Below, one piece after another: positions 6,864-13,845 of a stretch of 17,781 bases of DNA. This stretch comes from an uncultured Bacilli bacterium. Its GTDB lineage: Bacteria; Bacillota_I; Bacilli_A; RF39; UBA660. The translations under genes were made by a program, and so were the position numbers. Positions within the stretch are counted from its first letter, which is position 1. Each line of letters starts with the position of its first letter. Below the pieces are notes generated by a model that saw only the letters and a list, made by a program, of their open reading frames with translations, was not told the origin of the DNA and did not search any database. Location of the stretch: positions 1-17,781 of the forward strand of contig CAKORV010000025.1 in the NCBI GenBank assembly GCA_934101625.1. The letters run 5' to 3'.

Positions 6864-8582
6864 ATGAAGGAAAAAAAGTATTTAATAATTGGTATAATCA
6901 TAGTTTTATTAACATTTATTGGAGTTTCTTACGCATATTTTTCAACTATTATAACTGGAAATAAAAAGAAAGTAACGATGACATCAGCTGGATTAAAAAT
7001 AATATTTACTAATGGAGATGCAATAGAAGCAAGTGATGTATATGCAGAAGATAACTTAGATATAGTTAAGACATTCAGTGTAGAAAATAAAACTAAGAAT
7101 GATTATAAATATAATATAGTTATAGAAGATTTAGTAAATACATTTAAGACAACAGGTTATTTAGTTTACAAAATAACAAGTGATGATGGTGGATACAACA
7201 TGACTGAGTTTAGAGATGTACCAAAAAGAAAAGCCACTACTGATACAGGTTTAGCTTATAATGTATTAATACCTGCAAATACTAAACATAACTACAATAT
7301 TGAAATAAAATATCTTTATAGCGAAACTGAAAATCAAAGTTCTGATATGGGAAAAACTTTAAGTGGTAAATTGTTTATTTCAGATGGAACATTACCAACT
7401 TTGTCATATAAAATATTAGAAGATAATCCTACAATTAAAGAAAGAACAGACTTTAGTACTACATTTACAGAGAATACAACAGGGACTTTATTTGTGACAG
7501 ATCAAACTCAAGATGAAAGTTCTGTATACTATTATTCTGGAAATACAACAAATAACTGGGTTAAATTTGGAGATACCTCTTGTACATATAATGGTTATAG
7601 GGTTTATTATTATGATGATAAAATTGAAAATAAGATGAATAAAACTTATGTTGTTACTGGAATAAAAAAAGAAGAATGTTTATCAACTAATGTTTGTATT
7701 ATTAATCAAGGGCTTGGCGATAACTATGTAGTTGGCTTAACAGATTGTAAAAATAGCACAAATGAAAAGGCCACTTATAATGAATCAGCAGGTATATATT
7801 GGAGAATAATTCGTATCAATGAAAATGGAAGTATAAGAATGTTATATTCGGGAACAAGTCCTAATACAACTGAAGGATATGTGGAACTTTCTGCTTTTAA
7901 CGAAAGTAATAATGATCCGATGTATGTAGGGTATATGTATGGAATAAGTGGTTCGTTAAAAAATAATAGAAGTTATTATAATAATAGCAAAATTAAAGAT
8001 TCGATTTATAATTGGTATGATAAAATTTTAGAATTTAGAACAAGTTTTGTAAATACTAGTGATAACCTATATTGTAATGATAAAAGTGTTTATAATGATT
8101 TGTATTCAATGAATAACGCATTTAATTATGGGGTTTATACTAGATTAAATAATTTTACACCAACTTATTTATGTGGAGGAAATGGAACGGGTGGATTATT
8201 TGAAACTACTCAAGCAGATTATGATATAACCGATAAAATTGGCTTAATGACAGCTGATGAAATAGTTTTCGCCGGTGGTAGTATTAATTCTGGTTTAACA
8301 AATCCATATGCATGGTATTATACAAATAGTGAAGGTAATTCAATTACAAATAGTTCATCTTGGTGGACAATGTCACCTAGTAAATGGGATGGGACTAAAG
8401 CTAATGTATGGATTGTTGATACAAATGGAAAATTGGATGAAAATGGTAATGTAAGCACTTCTTACGCTGTTCGTCCTGTAATTTCAGTATATTCAGATGC
8501 CTACGTAATGTCAGGTAATGGTACCCCAGAAAATCCTTATATTTTATTTGATAATCCATATCATTCTATTCCATGGGGTTAA
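6864..8582 (+). CDS. Surface/secreted protein with SipW-type signal peptide, paralogue 2
   Basis: A 572-residue paralogue of the preceding protein with the same order of parts: SipW-type signal MKEKK...GVSYAYFS (1-27), beta-rich domain (about 28-180), a cysteine-bearing variable middle (about 240-300), and the YWRIIR, LMTADEIVFAGG (461-472), YAWYYTNS, WWTMSPSKW and AVRPVISV module. The N- and C-terminal parts are similar in the two proteins while the middle has diverged in length and sequence, a pattern typical of exposed, variable regions. ATG 6864 overlaps the stop region of paralogue 1, with GGAGAAG immediately before it, so the pair is one operon. Function is unknown; a matrix, adhesion or coat role is only a guess. 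No SipW peptidase gene is in the window. Confidence 0.8.
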   Translation: MKEKKYLIIGIIIVLLTFIGVSYAYFSTIITGNKKKVTMTSAGLKIIFTNGDAIEASDVYAEDNLDIVKTFSVENKTKNDYKYNIVIEDLVNTFKTTGYLVYKITSDDGGYNMTEFRDVPKRKATTDTGLAYNVLIPANTKHNYNIEIKYLYSETENQSSDMGKTLSGKLFISDGTLPTLSYKILEDNPTIKERTDFSTTFTENTTGTLFVTDQTQDESSVYYYSGNTTNNWVKFGDTSCTYNGYRVYYYDDKIENKMNKTYVVTGIKKEECLSTNVCIINQGLGDNYVVGLTDCKNSTNEKATYNESAGIYWRIIRINENGSIRMLYSGTSPNTTEGYVELSAFNESNNDPMYVGYMYGISGSLKNNRSYYNNSKIKDSIYNWYDKILEFRTSFVNTSDNLYCNDKSVYNDLYSMNNAFNYGVYTRLNNFTPTYLCGGNGTGGLFETTQADYDITDKIGLMTADEIVFAGGSINSGLTNPYAWYYTNSEGNSITNSSSWWTMSPSKWDGTKANVWIVDTNGKLDENGNVSTSYAVRPVISVYSDAYVMSGNGTPENPYILFDNPYHSIPWG

Positions 8583-8607
8583 TAAACTAAAATTTGTATA
8601 AAATTAT

Positions 8608-8638
8608 ATCCTTTCTGACAATATAAGTTAGAAAGGAT
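8608..8638 (+). promoter_or_regulatory. Hairpin that covers the sigG ribosome binding site
   Basis: ATCCTTTCT (8608-8616), 13-base loop, AGAAAGGAT (8630-8638). The 3' arm is the ribosome binding site of sigG (AGAAAGGA, ATG at 8644). Transcripts that read in from upstream would fold and hide it. A GTATA (8596-8600) followed at 15-16 bases by TGACAATAT is a weak match to a SigF promoter, whose short transcript would lack the 5' arm. Confidence 0.6.
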
Positions 8639-8643
8639 TTATT

Positions 8644-9417
8644 ATGGCAAAAAATAAAGTTGAAATAACAGGCATTAGAACAAGTACAATTAAAGTATTA
8701 AAACATGAAGAAATGATAGAATTATTTAAGAGTTATCAATCAGGTAATAAATTGGCTAAAGAAGAATTAGTTAATGGTAACTTAAAATTAGTATTATCTA
8801 TATTAAAAAAATATCAAAATAAAACAGATAATATGGATGACTTATTCCAAATAGGATGTATTGGATTAATTAAAGCAATTGATAATTTTGATTTAAGTCA
8901 TGAAGTAAGATTTAGTACTTATGCAGTATTAATGATAGAAGGAGAAATAAAAAGATATATAAGAGATAATAATTCTGTTAGAATATCTAGAAGTATAAAA
9001 GATCTTGCATATAAAGTAATGAGATTTAAAGAAGAATATTATAATAATTTTAATGAAGAACCATCTACTAAAATAATTAGTGAACATTTTAAAGTATCTG
9101 AATATGAAATAACTGAAGCATTAATGAGTTTAAAAGAACCAATGAGTTTATTTGAACCAATATATAATGATGGGGGAGATACTATATATTTAATGGATCA
9201 ACTAGAAGATAAAAAAGAAAATAAAGATTTAGATGGTTTAATAAGTATGAGAAAAGCATTAAATAAAATAAAAGAAAGAGAAAGAAATATTTTAGTAAGT
9301 AGATTTATTGTTGGAAAAACACAAACTGAAATAGCTAATGAATTAAATATAAGTCAAGCTCAAGTAAGTAGGTTAGAAAAGAATGCTATTAGTCATGTTA
9401 AAAAATTAATTAAATAA
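8644..9417 (+). CDS. sigG: RNA polymerase sporulation sigma factor SigG
   Basis: Late forespore sigma factor of sporulation. The 257-residue protein begins with the SigG-typical KNKVEITGI...TS and has region 2 (about 35-110: NGNLKLVLSIL, MDDLFQIGCIGLIKAIDNFDLSH, RFSTYAVLMIEGEIKRYIRDNN), region 3 (about 110-175, then SLFEPIYNDGGD, which is diagnostic for the SigF/SigG pair) and region 4 (about 200-257, KTQTEIANELNISQAQVSRLEK). The N-terminus and full region 3 favour SigG over SigF or SigB. No anti-sigma genes adjoin it, as expected for sigG. A hairpin blocks its ribosome site in longer transcripts. ylmC follows after 38 bases, as in B. subtilis. Confidence 0.94.
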   Translation: MAKNKVEITGIRTSTIKVLKHEEMIELFKSYQSGNKLAKEELVNGNLKLVLSILKKYQNKTDNMDDLFQIGCIGLIKAIDNFDLSHEVRFSTYAVLMIEGEIKRYIRDNNSVRISRSIKDLAYKVMRFKEEYYNNFNEEPSTKIISEHFKVSEYEITEALMSLKEPMSLFEPIYNDGGDTIYLMDQLEDKKENKDLDGLISMRKALNKIKERERNILVSRFIVGKTQTEIANELNISQAQVSRLEKNAISHVKKLIK

Positions 9418-9455
9418 TTAACTATTATTAATCATATAATTACTAGGTGGATTAT

Positions 9456-9683
9456 ATGAGATTATCTGAATTACAAAGAAAAGATATTGTTAATATAAAT
9501 GATGGAAGAATAATAGGTAGAATAATAGATGCAGATATAAGTGATAAAGATGGTAGTCTAATATCATTAATTATAGAAAGAAGCAAATATCTAAGAAATA
9601 TATTTTCTAATGAAAGTGAAATTACTATTAAGTTTGAACAAATAAAAAAACTTGGAAGTGATGTAATATTAATTGAAATTTAA
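9456..9683 (+). CDS. ylmC: YlmC/YmxH-family PRC-barrel protein
   Basis: A 75-residue single-domain PRC-barrel protein (MRLSELQRKDIVNINDGRIIGRI, then DADIS-DKDG at about 32-37). Members sit beside sigG or in sporulation-linked loci in many Firmicutes; the molecular role is not established. ATG 9456 is preferred over the in-frame GTG at 9447, since AGGTGG (9445-9450) gives a spacing of five. It is probably transcribed with sigG. The AAAGTGCAA palindrome that precedes the fic promoter begins at its stop codon. Confidence 0.85.
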   Translation: MRLSELQRKDIVNINDGRIIGRIIDADISDKDGSLISLIIERSKYLRNIFSNESEITIKFEQIKKLGSDVILIEI

Positions 9684-9702
9684 AGTGCAAAAATTGCACT
9701 TT
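9682..9702. repeat. 21-bp palindrome upstream of the fic promoter
   Basis: AAAGTGCAA, AAA, TTGCACTTT: perfect 9-bp arms. The same arms with a different centre occur inside fic at 10621-10641. There is no T-run, so it is a poor terminator. An operator just upstream of the -35 box (9707) fits better. Confidence 0.75.
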
Positions 9703-9706
9703 GAAA

Positions 9707-9735
9707 TTGAAATAATACTTTAAGTATTGTATAAT
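9707..9735 (+). promoter_or_regulatory. SigA promoter of fic-lspA-rluD
   Basis: TTGAAA (9707-9712), 17-base spacer, TATAAT (9730-9735). The spacer is filled by the palindrome at 9714-9728. Confidence 0.85.
9714..9728. promoter_or_regulatory. Putative operator palindrome, site 2
   Basis: AATACTT-T-AAGTATT, perfect 7-1-7 inverted repeat between the -35 and -10 elements. Thirteen central bases are identical to site 1 at 5040-5054. Confidence 0.65.
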
Positions 9736-9760
9736 ATTCATAGTTAGGAGAACTAATACT

Positions 9761-10843
9761 ATGAAGGAAAAAGATAAATGGAATTTAGAATTAGTAGAAT
9801 ATATTAAACAAGGTGAACCTTCACAAGTAGAAAAAGCAAAAGCCTGGGAAACAGCAATTGGACTACAAGAAGTTGATGGATTAAAGCCTTCTAAATATTT
9901 AATAAAAACAGCTAAAGAACATATAGAAGGAATAATTGATATAGAAGAAGTTAAGAATAGAATAGATAATTATTATAATGGTTTAAATAATAGAAAAACA
10001 GAAGAAAAAGAAGACAATGAAGAGGCAGATAAAGTATCAGTAAGAATCACTGAAATATTGAATGATAAATCATTTAATTTTAATCCAACTGAGTTAATAA
10101 GTATCCATAAAAAATTATTTACTGGAATATTTGAACATGCAGGAGTTTTAAGAAATTATAACTTTACTAAAGATGAATGGATATTAAATGGAGACACAGT
10201 GACATATTCTTCTTTTGAAAGTATAATGTCAGCATTAGAATATGATTTTAATGAAGAAAAAAACTTTTCATATAAAAACTTATCATTTGACGAATCAATA
10301 AAACATTTATGTAGATTTACTTCAAATATATGGCAAGTACATCCTTTTTGTGAGGGTAATACTAGAACAACAGCAGTTTTTATCATTAAATATTTAAGAA
10401 CATTTGGATTTAATATCAATGATGAAGTTTTTGCTAATAATTCTTGGTATTTCAGAAATTCATTAGTTAGAGCCAATTATAAAAATTTTGAAAAAAATAT
10501 TTTTGAAGATATTAGTTATTTAGAAAAATTCTTTTATAATCTTTTATCTGATACAAAATACGAATTAAAAAATAGATATATGCATATAGACTATGTTCAA
10601 AGTGCAACTAGCAACGATACAAAGTGCAATTCTTGCACTTTAGAAGAACAAGCTATATTAAATGTTATTAGAAATAATTCAACTATTAGACAAGAAGAAA
10701 TTGCTAAGATTATTGGTAAATCTTTAAGAACTGTAAAAACTAGAATGATTGAAATGCAAGAAAAAAAGTTGATAACTAGAAAAAATGGAAAAAGAAATGG
10801 TGAATGGATAATTTTATGTGAGGTGCAACATGAAAAAAAGTAA
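9761..10843 (+). CDS. Fic-family protein with N-terminal VbhA-like and C-terminal winged-helix domains
   Basis: A 360-residue three-part protein. Residues about 25-72 (KAWETAIGLQEVDGL...HIEG...NRIDNYY) look like a VbhA-type antitoxin helix bundle. Residues about 90-265 are the Fic domain with the catalytic loop HPFCEGNTR (194-202), so H194, F196, E198, N200 and R202 are present; the usual GNG/GNK is GNT. Residues about 290-350 form a winged helix (IRQEEIAKIIGKSLRTVKTRM, quoted by its ends IRQEE and KTRM). Known Fic proteins transfer AMP to protein side chains, restrained by a glutamate of the antitoxin helix; here the corresponding place has VDG, so how it is restrained is unclear. KCNSCTLEE (288-296) is encoded by the palindrome at 10621. 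The end overlaps lspA by 14 bases. Targets are unknown. Confidence 0.85.
   Translation: MKEKDKWNLELVEYIKQGEPSQVEKAKAWETAIGLQEVDGLKPSKYLIKTAKEHIEGIIDIEEVKNRIDNYYNGLNNRKTEEKEDNEEADKVSVRITEILNDKSFNFNPTELISIHKKLFTGIFEHAGVLRNYNFTKDEWILNGDTVTYSSFESIMSALEYDFNEEKNFSYKNLSFDESIKHLCRFTSNIWQVHPFCEGNTRTTAVFIIKYLRTFGFNINDEVFANNSWYFRNSLVRANYKNFEKNIFEDISYLEKFFYNLLSDTKYELKNRYMHIDYVQSATSNDTKCNSCTLEEQAILNVIRNNSTIRQEEIAKIIGKSLRTVKTRMIEMQEKKLITRKNGKRNGEWIILCEVQHEKK
10621..10641. repeat. 21-bp palindrome inside fic, twin of the one upstream
   Basis: AAAGTGCAA, TTC, TTGCACTTT. It encodes KCNSCTL at the linker to the winged helix. An extra single arm AAAGTGCAA lies at 10599-10607. Confidence 0.8.
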
Positions 10844-11303
10844 ATATTTAATAATATCTTTAATTTTACTTATCATTGATCAAATAAGTAAATATTTTGT
10901 AATGACTAATATAAAACTTAATAAGAGTATAGTGATTATACCCAATTTTTTTAAGTTAACTTACACAAACAATCATGGAGCAGCTTTTAGTATTTTAGAA
11001 GGTAAACAAGTATTAATAATCATAATAAGTATTATAGTATTTATATATTTACTGCGGGAATTATTTAAAGGTAAATCAGATAGTAAATTAATTAATATAA
11101 GTATTAGTTTAATACTAGGAGGATTACTTGGTAATTTAATTGATAGAATAATATTTAATCATGTAAGAGATTTCTTAGATTTTAGTTTTAGTAAATATAA
11201 TTTTGCAATTTTTAATATAGGAGATATTGGAATAGTTGTAGGAGTAATTCTAATGCTTATAGGAATAGTTATGGAGGAAAAAAATGCAAATAGTAATAAA
11301 TAG
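10830..11303 (+). CDS. lspA: Lipoprotein signal peptidase (signal peptidase II)
   Basis: Membrane aspartyl protease that cuts the signal peptide of prolipoproteins after lipidation of the cysteine. The 157-residue protein has four membrane helices (about 5-24, 60-78, 88-104, 132-150). Conserved boxes are DQISKYF (17-23), NNHGAAFSIL (47-56), GNLIDR (101-106), VRDFLDF (112-118) and FNIGD (128-132). The catalytic aspartates should be D114 and D132; glycine replaces the alanine common before the second. ATG 10830 with GAGGTG four bases before is preferred over the in-frame GTG at 10818. It overlaps fic upstream and rluD downstream, so it probably depends on the fic promoter. The lipoprotein at 17016 would be one substrate. 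Confidence 0.94.
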   Translation: MKKSKYLIISLILLIIDQISKYFVMTNIKLNKSIVIIPNFFKLTYTNNHGAAFSILEGKQVLIIIISIIVFIYLLRELFKGKSDSKLINISISLILGGLLGNLIDRIIFNHVRDFLDFSFSKYNFAIFNIGDIGIVVGVILMLIGIVMEEKNANSNK

Positions 11304-12174
11304 TGATAATAAAGATATAAGATTAGATAATTATATGACTAGTATATTAGATACTACTAGAAGTAATATAACTAAACATATAAAAGATGGTACTATTAAA
11401 GTAAATGATAAAGTGGTTAAATCAGGTTACATGTTAAAAGAAAAAGATATAATTACCTATAGTGAATGGAAAGAAACTACAGAAGTAGAAAAAGAAAACA
11501 TACCACTTGATATATATTATGAAGATGAAGATGTGTTAGTAGTTAATAAAAAAAGTGGAATGGTAGTACATCCTGGAAGTGGTAATTATCATGGAACTTT
11601 AGTAAATGCTCTTACATATTATACAGATGAATTAAGTGATATCAATGGTACAGATAGACCAGGTATTGTTCATAGAATAGATAAAGATACTTCAGGTTTA
11701 TTACTTATTAGTAAAAACAATAAAGCTCATCAAATATTAAGTGATGATTTTAAGAATAAAAGAATTAAAAGAAAATATATTGCTTTAGTAAGTGGAGTAA
11801 TAAATGAAAATACTGGAAAAATAAATGCACCAATTGGAAGAAGTTTAACTGATAGAAAGAAAATGTGTGTTACGGATAAAAACAGTAAGTCTGCGATTAC
11901 AAACTTTACTGTTTTAGAAAGATATAAGAATTCTACTTTAATAGAATGCATATTAGAAACTGGTAGAACTCATCAAATAAGAGTACATATGTCTTATATA
12001 GGACATCCTGTTATAAATGACCCAGTGTATGGTAAAAAGATAAATGATTATGGTCAATTATTACATGCATATTATTTAGGATTTAATCATCCAACTACTA
12101 AAAAATTCATGGAGTTCACTTGTCCTTTAGAAGATAAATTTAATGAAATGTTAGAATCATTTAAAAATTCATAA
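11284..12174 (+). CDS. RluA-family 23S rRNA pseudouridine synthase (RluD/YlyB type)
   Basis: Converts specific uridines of 23S rRNA to pseudouridine. The 296-residue product has an N-terminal S4 RNA-binding domain (about 11-60) and the catalytic domain (about 75-290). The active-site motif HRIDKDTSGLLLISK (130-144) gives catalytic D133. GRTHQIRVH (about 226-234) is the conserved C-terminal box. GGAGG precedes ATG 11284 by about seven bases, and the gene overlaps the end of lspA by 20 bases. The lspA-ylyB pairing is the same as in B. subtilis. Which uridines are modified cannot be read from sequence. The stop overlaps the stop of the convergent tspO gene by 14 bases. Confidence 0.92.
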   Translation: MQIVINSDNKDIRLDNYMTSILDTTRSNITKHIKDGTIKVNDKVVKSGYMLKEKDIITYSEWKETTEVEKENIPLDIYYEDEDVLVVNKKSGMVVHPGSGNYHGTLVNALTYYTDELSDINGTDRPGIVHRIDKDTSGLLLISKNNKAHQILSDDFKNKRIKRKYIALVSGVINENTGKINAPIGRSLTDRKKMCVTDKNSKSAITNFTVLERYKNSTLIECILETGRTHQIRVHMSYIGHPVINDPVYGKKINDYGQLLHAYYLGFNHPTTKKFMEFTCPLEDKFNEMLESFKNS

Positions 12175-12616
12175 TATAAATAGATAAACTTAATATAAAA
12201 GCATAAACATTAAATACTATATATGGTATTAAATAATAACTTGCTTTTTTGTTAAGTTTTTTAGTTTCTATAAATAAGAATATAGAACTAATTAGTGTAA
12301 TAGTTGTTAATATAAATCCAAAGAATGGACTTTTTAAATAAAAGAATCCATATATAAATAAACTATTAGCTAAAAAATTAGTAATAAGTACATAAAAATA
12401 ATCTTTTTCTTTAAGTATATTTTTATTAATAGATATCTTATATATACTTATAGTAATTAATATATATAGAATTATCCATATAATACTAATAAGTTTATTT
12501 GGTAAAACAAAACTAGGTAAATTTAAATAATTATAATAATCTAAATCTACTTTAAATATAATACCACTCAATAACCAAGGAAATAATAATATAATAAATC
12601 TTAATATTTTTTTCAT
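12161..12616 (-). CDS. tspO: TspO/MBR-family membrane protein
   Basis: A 151-residue, five-helix membrane protein of the TspO/peripheral benzodiazepine receptor family. Family members bind porphyrins and other hydrophobic ligands; physiological roles vary and are not settled. Visible features are PWLLSGIIF, the loop LPSFVLPNKLISIIWIILYIL quoted by its ends LPSFVLP and WIILYIL (W47 and L50-Y51 region), NFLANSLFIYGFFYLKSP (about 80-97; family L-N-x-x-W-x-x-x-F), and a final helix pair. Many of the family's tryptophans are Phe, Leu or Tyr here. AGAGGTG lies a few bases before the ATG. It is divergent from the rhomboid gene across 65 bases and convergent with rluD. Confidence 0.8.
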   Translation of the reverse strand: MKKILRFIILLFPWLLSGIIFKVDLDYYNYLNLPSFVLPNKLISIIWIILYILITISIYKISINKNILKEKDYFYVLITNFLANSLFIYGFFYLKSPFFGFILTTITLISSIFLFIETKKLNKKASYYLIPYIVFNVYAFILSLSIYIMNF

Positions 12617-12681
12617 TTTGTCACCTCTTTACTAATTGTATGAAAAATAGTAAAATAATATTATTGAAAAGAGGAGATATT

Positions 12682-13818
12682 ATGCCAAGTTTAACTATAG
12701 GGAAAAAAGATGATATTGTTATGAAATTAATTCATTACTTTGTTACTGAAGAAAACTATAGACCTATAATTGTTAATGGAGTACAAAATGAAATCTGGCT
12801 TGAAAACTTAGAAAGTGATATACCACTTATAAGAATAAATATTAATTATATACATAATGAAGAACAATATAAATATGATATAAGAAAAGCAGATTCAATA
12901 AGAAAAACTATTAAAAAGAAAACATATAGTATGAAAATGAATATGTTAAATTTATTAGTAGATGTTAGAGATGAAGTACCTGATATAGAAAGTGATAAAA
13001 ACATAAAGACTATTAAAATTAATAAGATTAATGATTTAAAAAAGAATAGTTTTATTAATGAATATTTTCCTAATTTTAATACAAAAGTACAAACTAAGAA
13101 ATCTAATATGACTGATATGTTTGAAATGACAGATGAACTTAATAATAAGACTGTAGAAGAAGATAAAGCACTTGCTAAAGTGTTTAGAAATAATGAAAAA
13201 CCTATTGTTACTATGATGTTAATCTTTATTAATGTAATAGTTTATTTATTAAGTTTAGTTGATTATAATGGAATATTAAATAATTTTGCTAATTATTATT
13301 TATATGTACAAAATGGAGAATATTATAGATTAATTACTAGTATGTTTGTACATGCTAATATATTACATTTAGTAAGCAATATGTATGCTCTTTATGTAGT
13401 AGGACCTATTATAGAAAAGTATTATGGTAAAGGTAAATTTTTACTCATTTACTTAGGTAGTGGAATTATTGGAAGTTTATTTTCAGTAGTACTAACTAAT
13501 TATGCTAGTGTAGGCGCTAGTGGTGCTATATTTGGACTATTTGGTGCTTTATTATATTTTGGATATAAATACCGTGCTACTTTAGATGGATTTTTAAGAA
13601 GTAGTATAATACCAACTTTACTAGTAAATTTATTATTAGGATTTATGATACCAGGCATTGATGTATCAGCACATTTGGGCGGATTAATTGGTGGCTTACT
13701 ATTTAGTTATCAAACTGGAGTAGTAAATAAAGAAAAAACCAAAGATAAAATCAATGGTTTAATAATTATACTGATATTAATTGCATTTTTAATATTTATG
13801 TTAATAAAAAAACAATAA
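12682..13818 (+). CDS. Rhomboid-family intramembrane serine protease (GluP/YqgP-like)
   Basis: A 378-residue membrane protease. Residues 1-170 form a soluble domain of the type found before the rhomboid core in B. subtilis YqgP (GluP). The core (about 172-350) has the HxxxxHxxxN-like segment H224-ANIL-H229-LVS-N233, the nucleophile loop GASG with S280, and the catalytic H331 in AHLGGLIGGLL. A last membrane helix covers about 358-375. The Ser-His dyad is intact, so it should be active. ATG 12682 has GAGGAG six bases before; the in-frame ATG at 12640 lacks a ribosome site. TTGTAT-17-TATTAT (12636-12664) may be its promoter but would leave a very short leader. No C-terminal TPR region is seen. 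Confidence 0.9.
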   Translation: MPSLTIGKKDDIVMKLIHYFVTEENYRPIIVNGVQNEIWLENLESDIPLIRININYIHNEEQYKYDIRKADSIRKTIKKKTYSMKMNMLNLLVDVRDEVPDIESDKNIKTIKINKINDLKKNSFINEYFPNFNTKVQTKKSNMTDMFEMTDELNNKTVEEDKALAKVFRNNEKPIVTMMLIFINVIVYLLSLVDYNGILNNFANYYLYVQNGEYYRLITSMFVHANILHLVSNMYALYVVGPIIEKYYGKGKFLLIYLGSGIIGSLFSVVLTNYASVGASGAIFGLFGALLYFGYKYRATLDGFLRSSIIPTLLVNLLLGFMIPGIDVSAHLGGLIGGLLFSYQTGVVNKEKTKDKINGLIIILILIAFLIFMLIKKQ

Positions 13819-13836
13819 CCAGCATTGCTGGTTATT
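13814..13836. terminator. Bidirectional terminator between the rhomboid gene and lexA
   Basis: AATAACCAGCA, T, TGCTGGTTATT: perfect 11-bp arms. A-run on the left (T-run for lexA on the minus strand) and a T-rich right side. It overlaps the rhomboid stop codon. Confidence 0.85.
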
Positions 13837-13845
13837 TAATTTTAA

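Noticed and set aside
9682..9702. AAAGTGCAA palindrome as terminator of ylmC
   Set aside because: No T-run follows on either strand, and the same palindrome occurs inside a coding sequence.
10156..10476. 106-codon minus-strand ORF inside fic
   Set aside because: It lies opposite the conserved Fic domain, has no ribosome site and no recognisable features.
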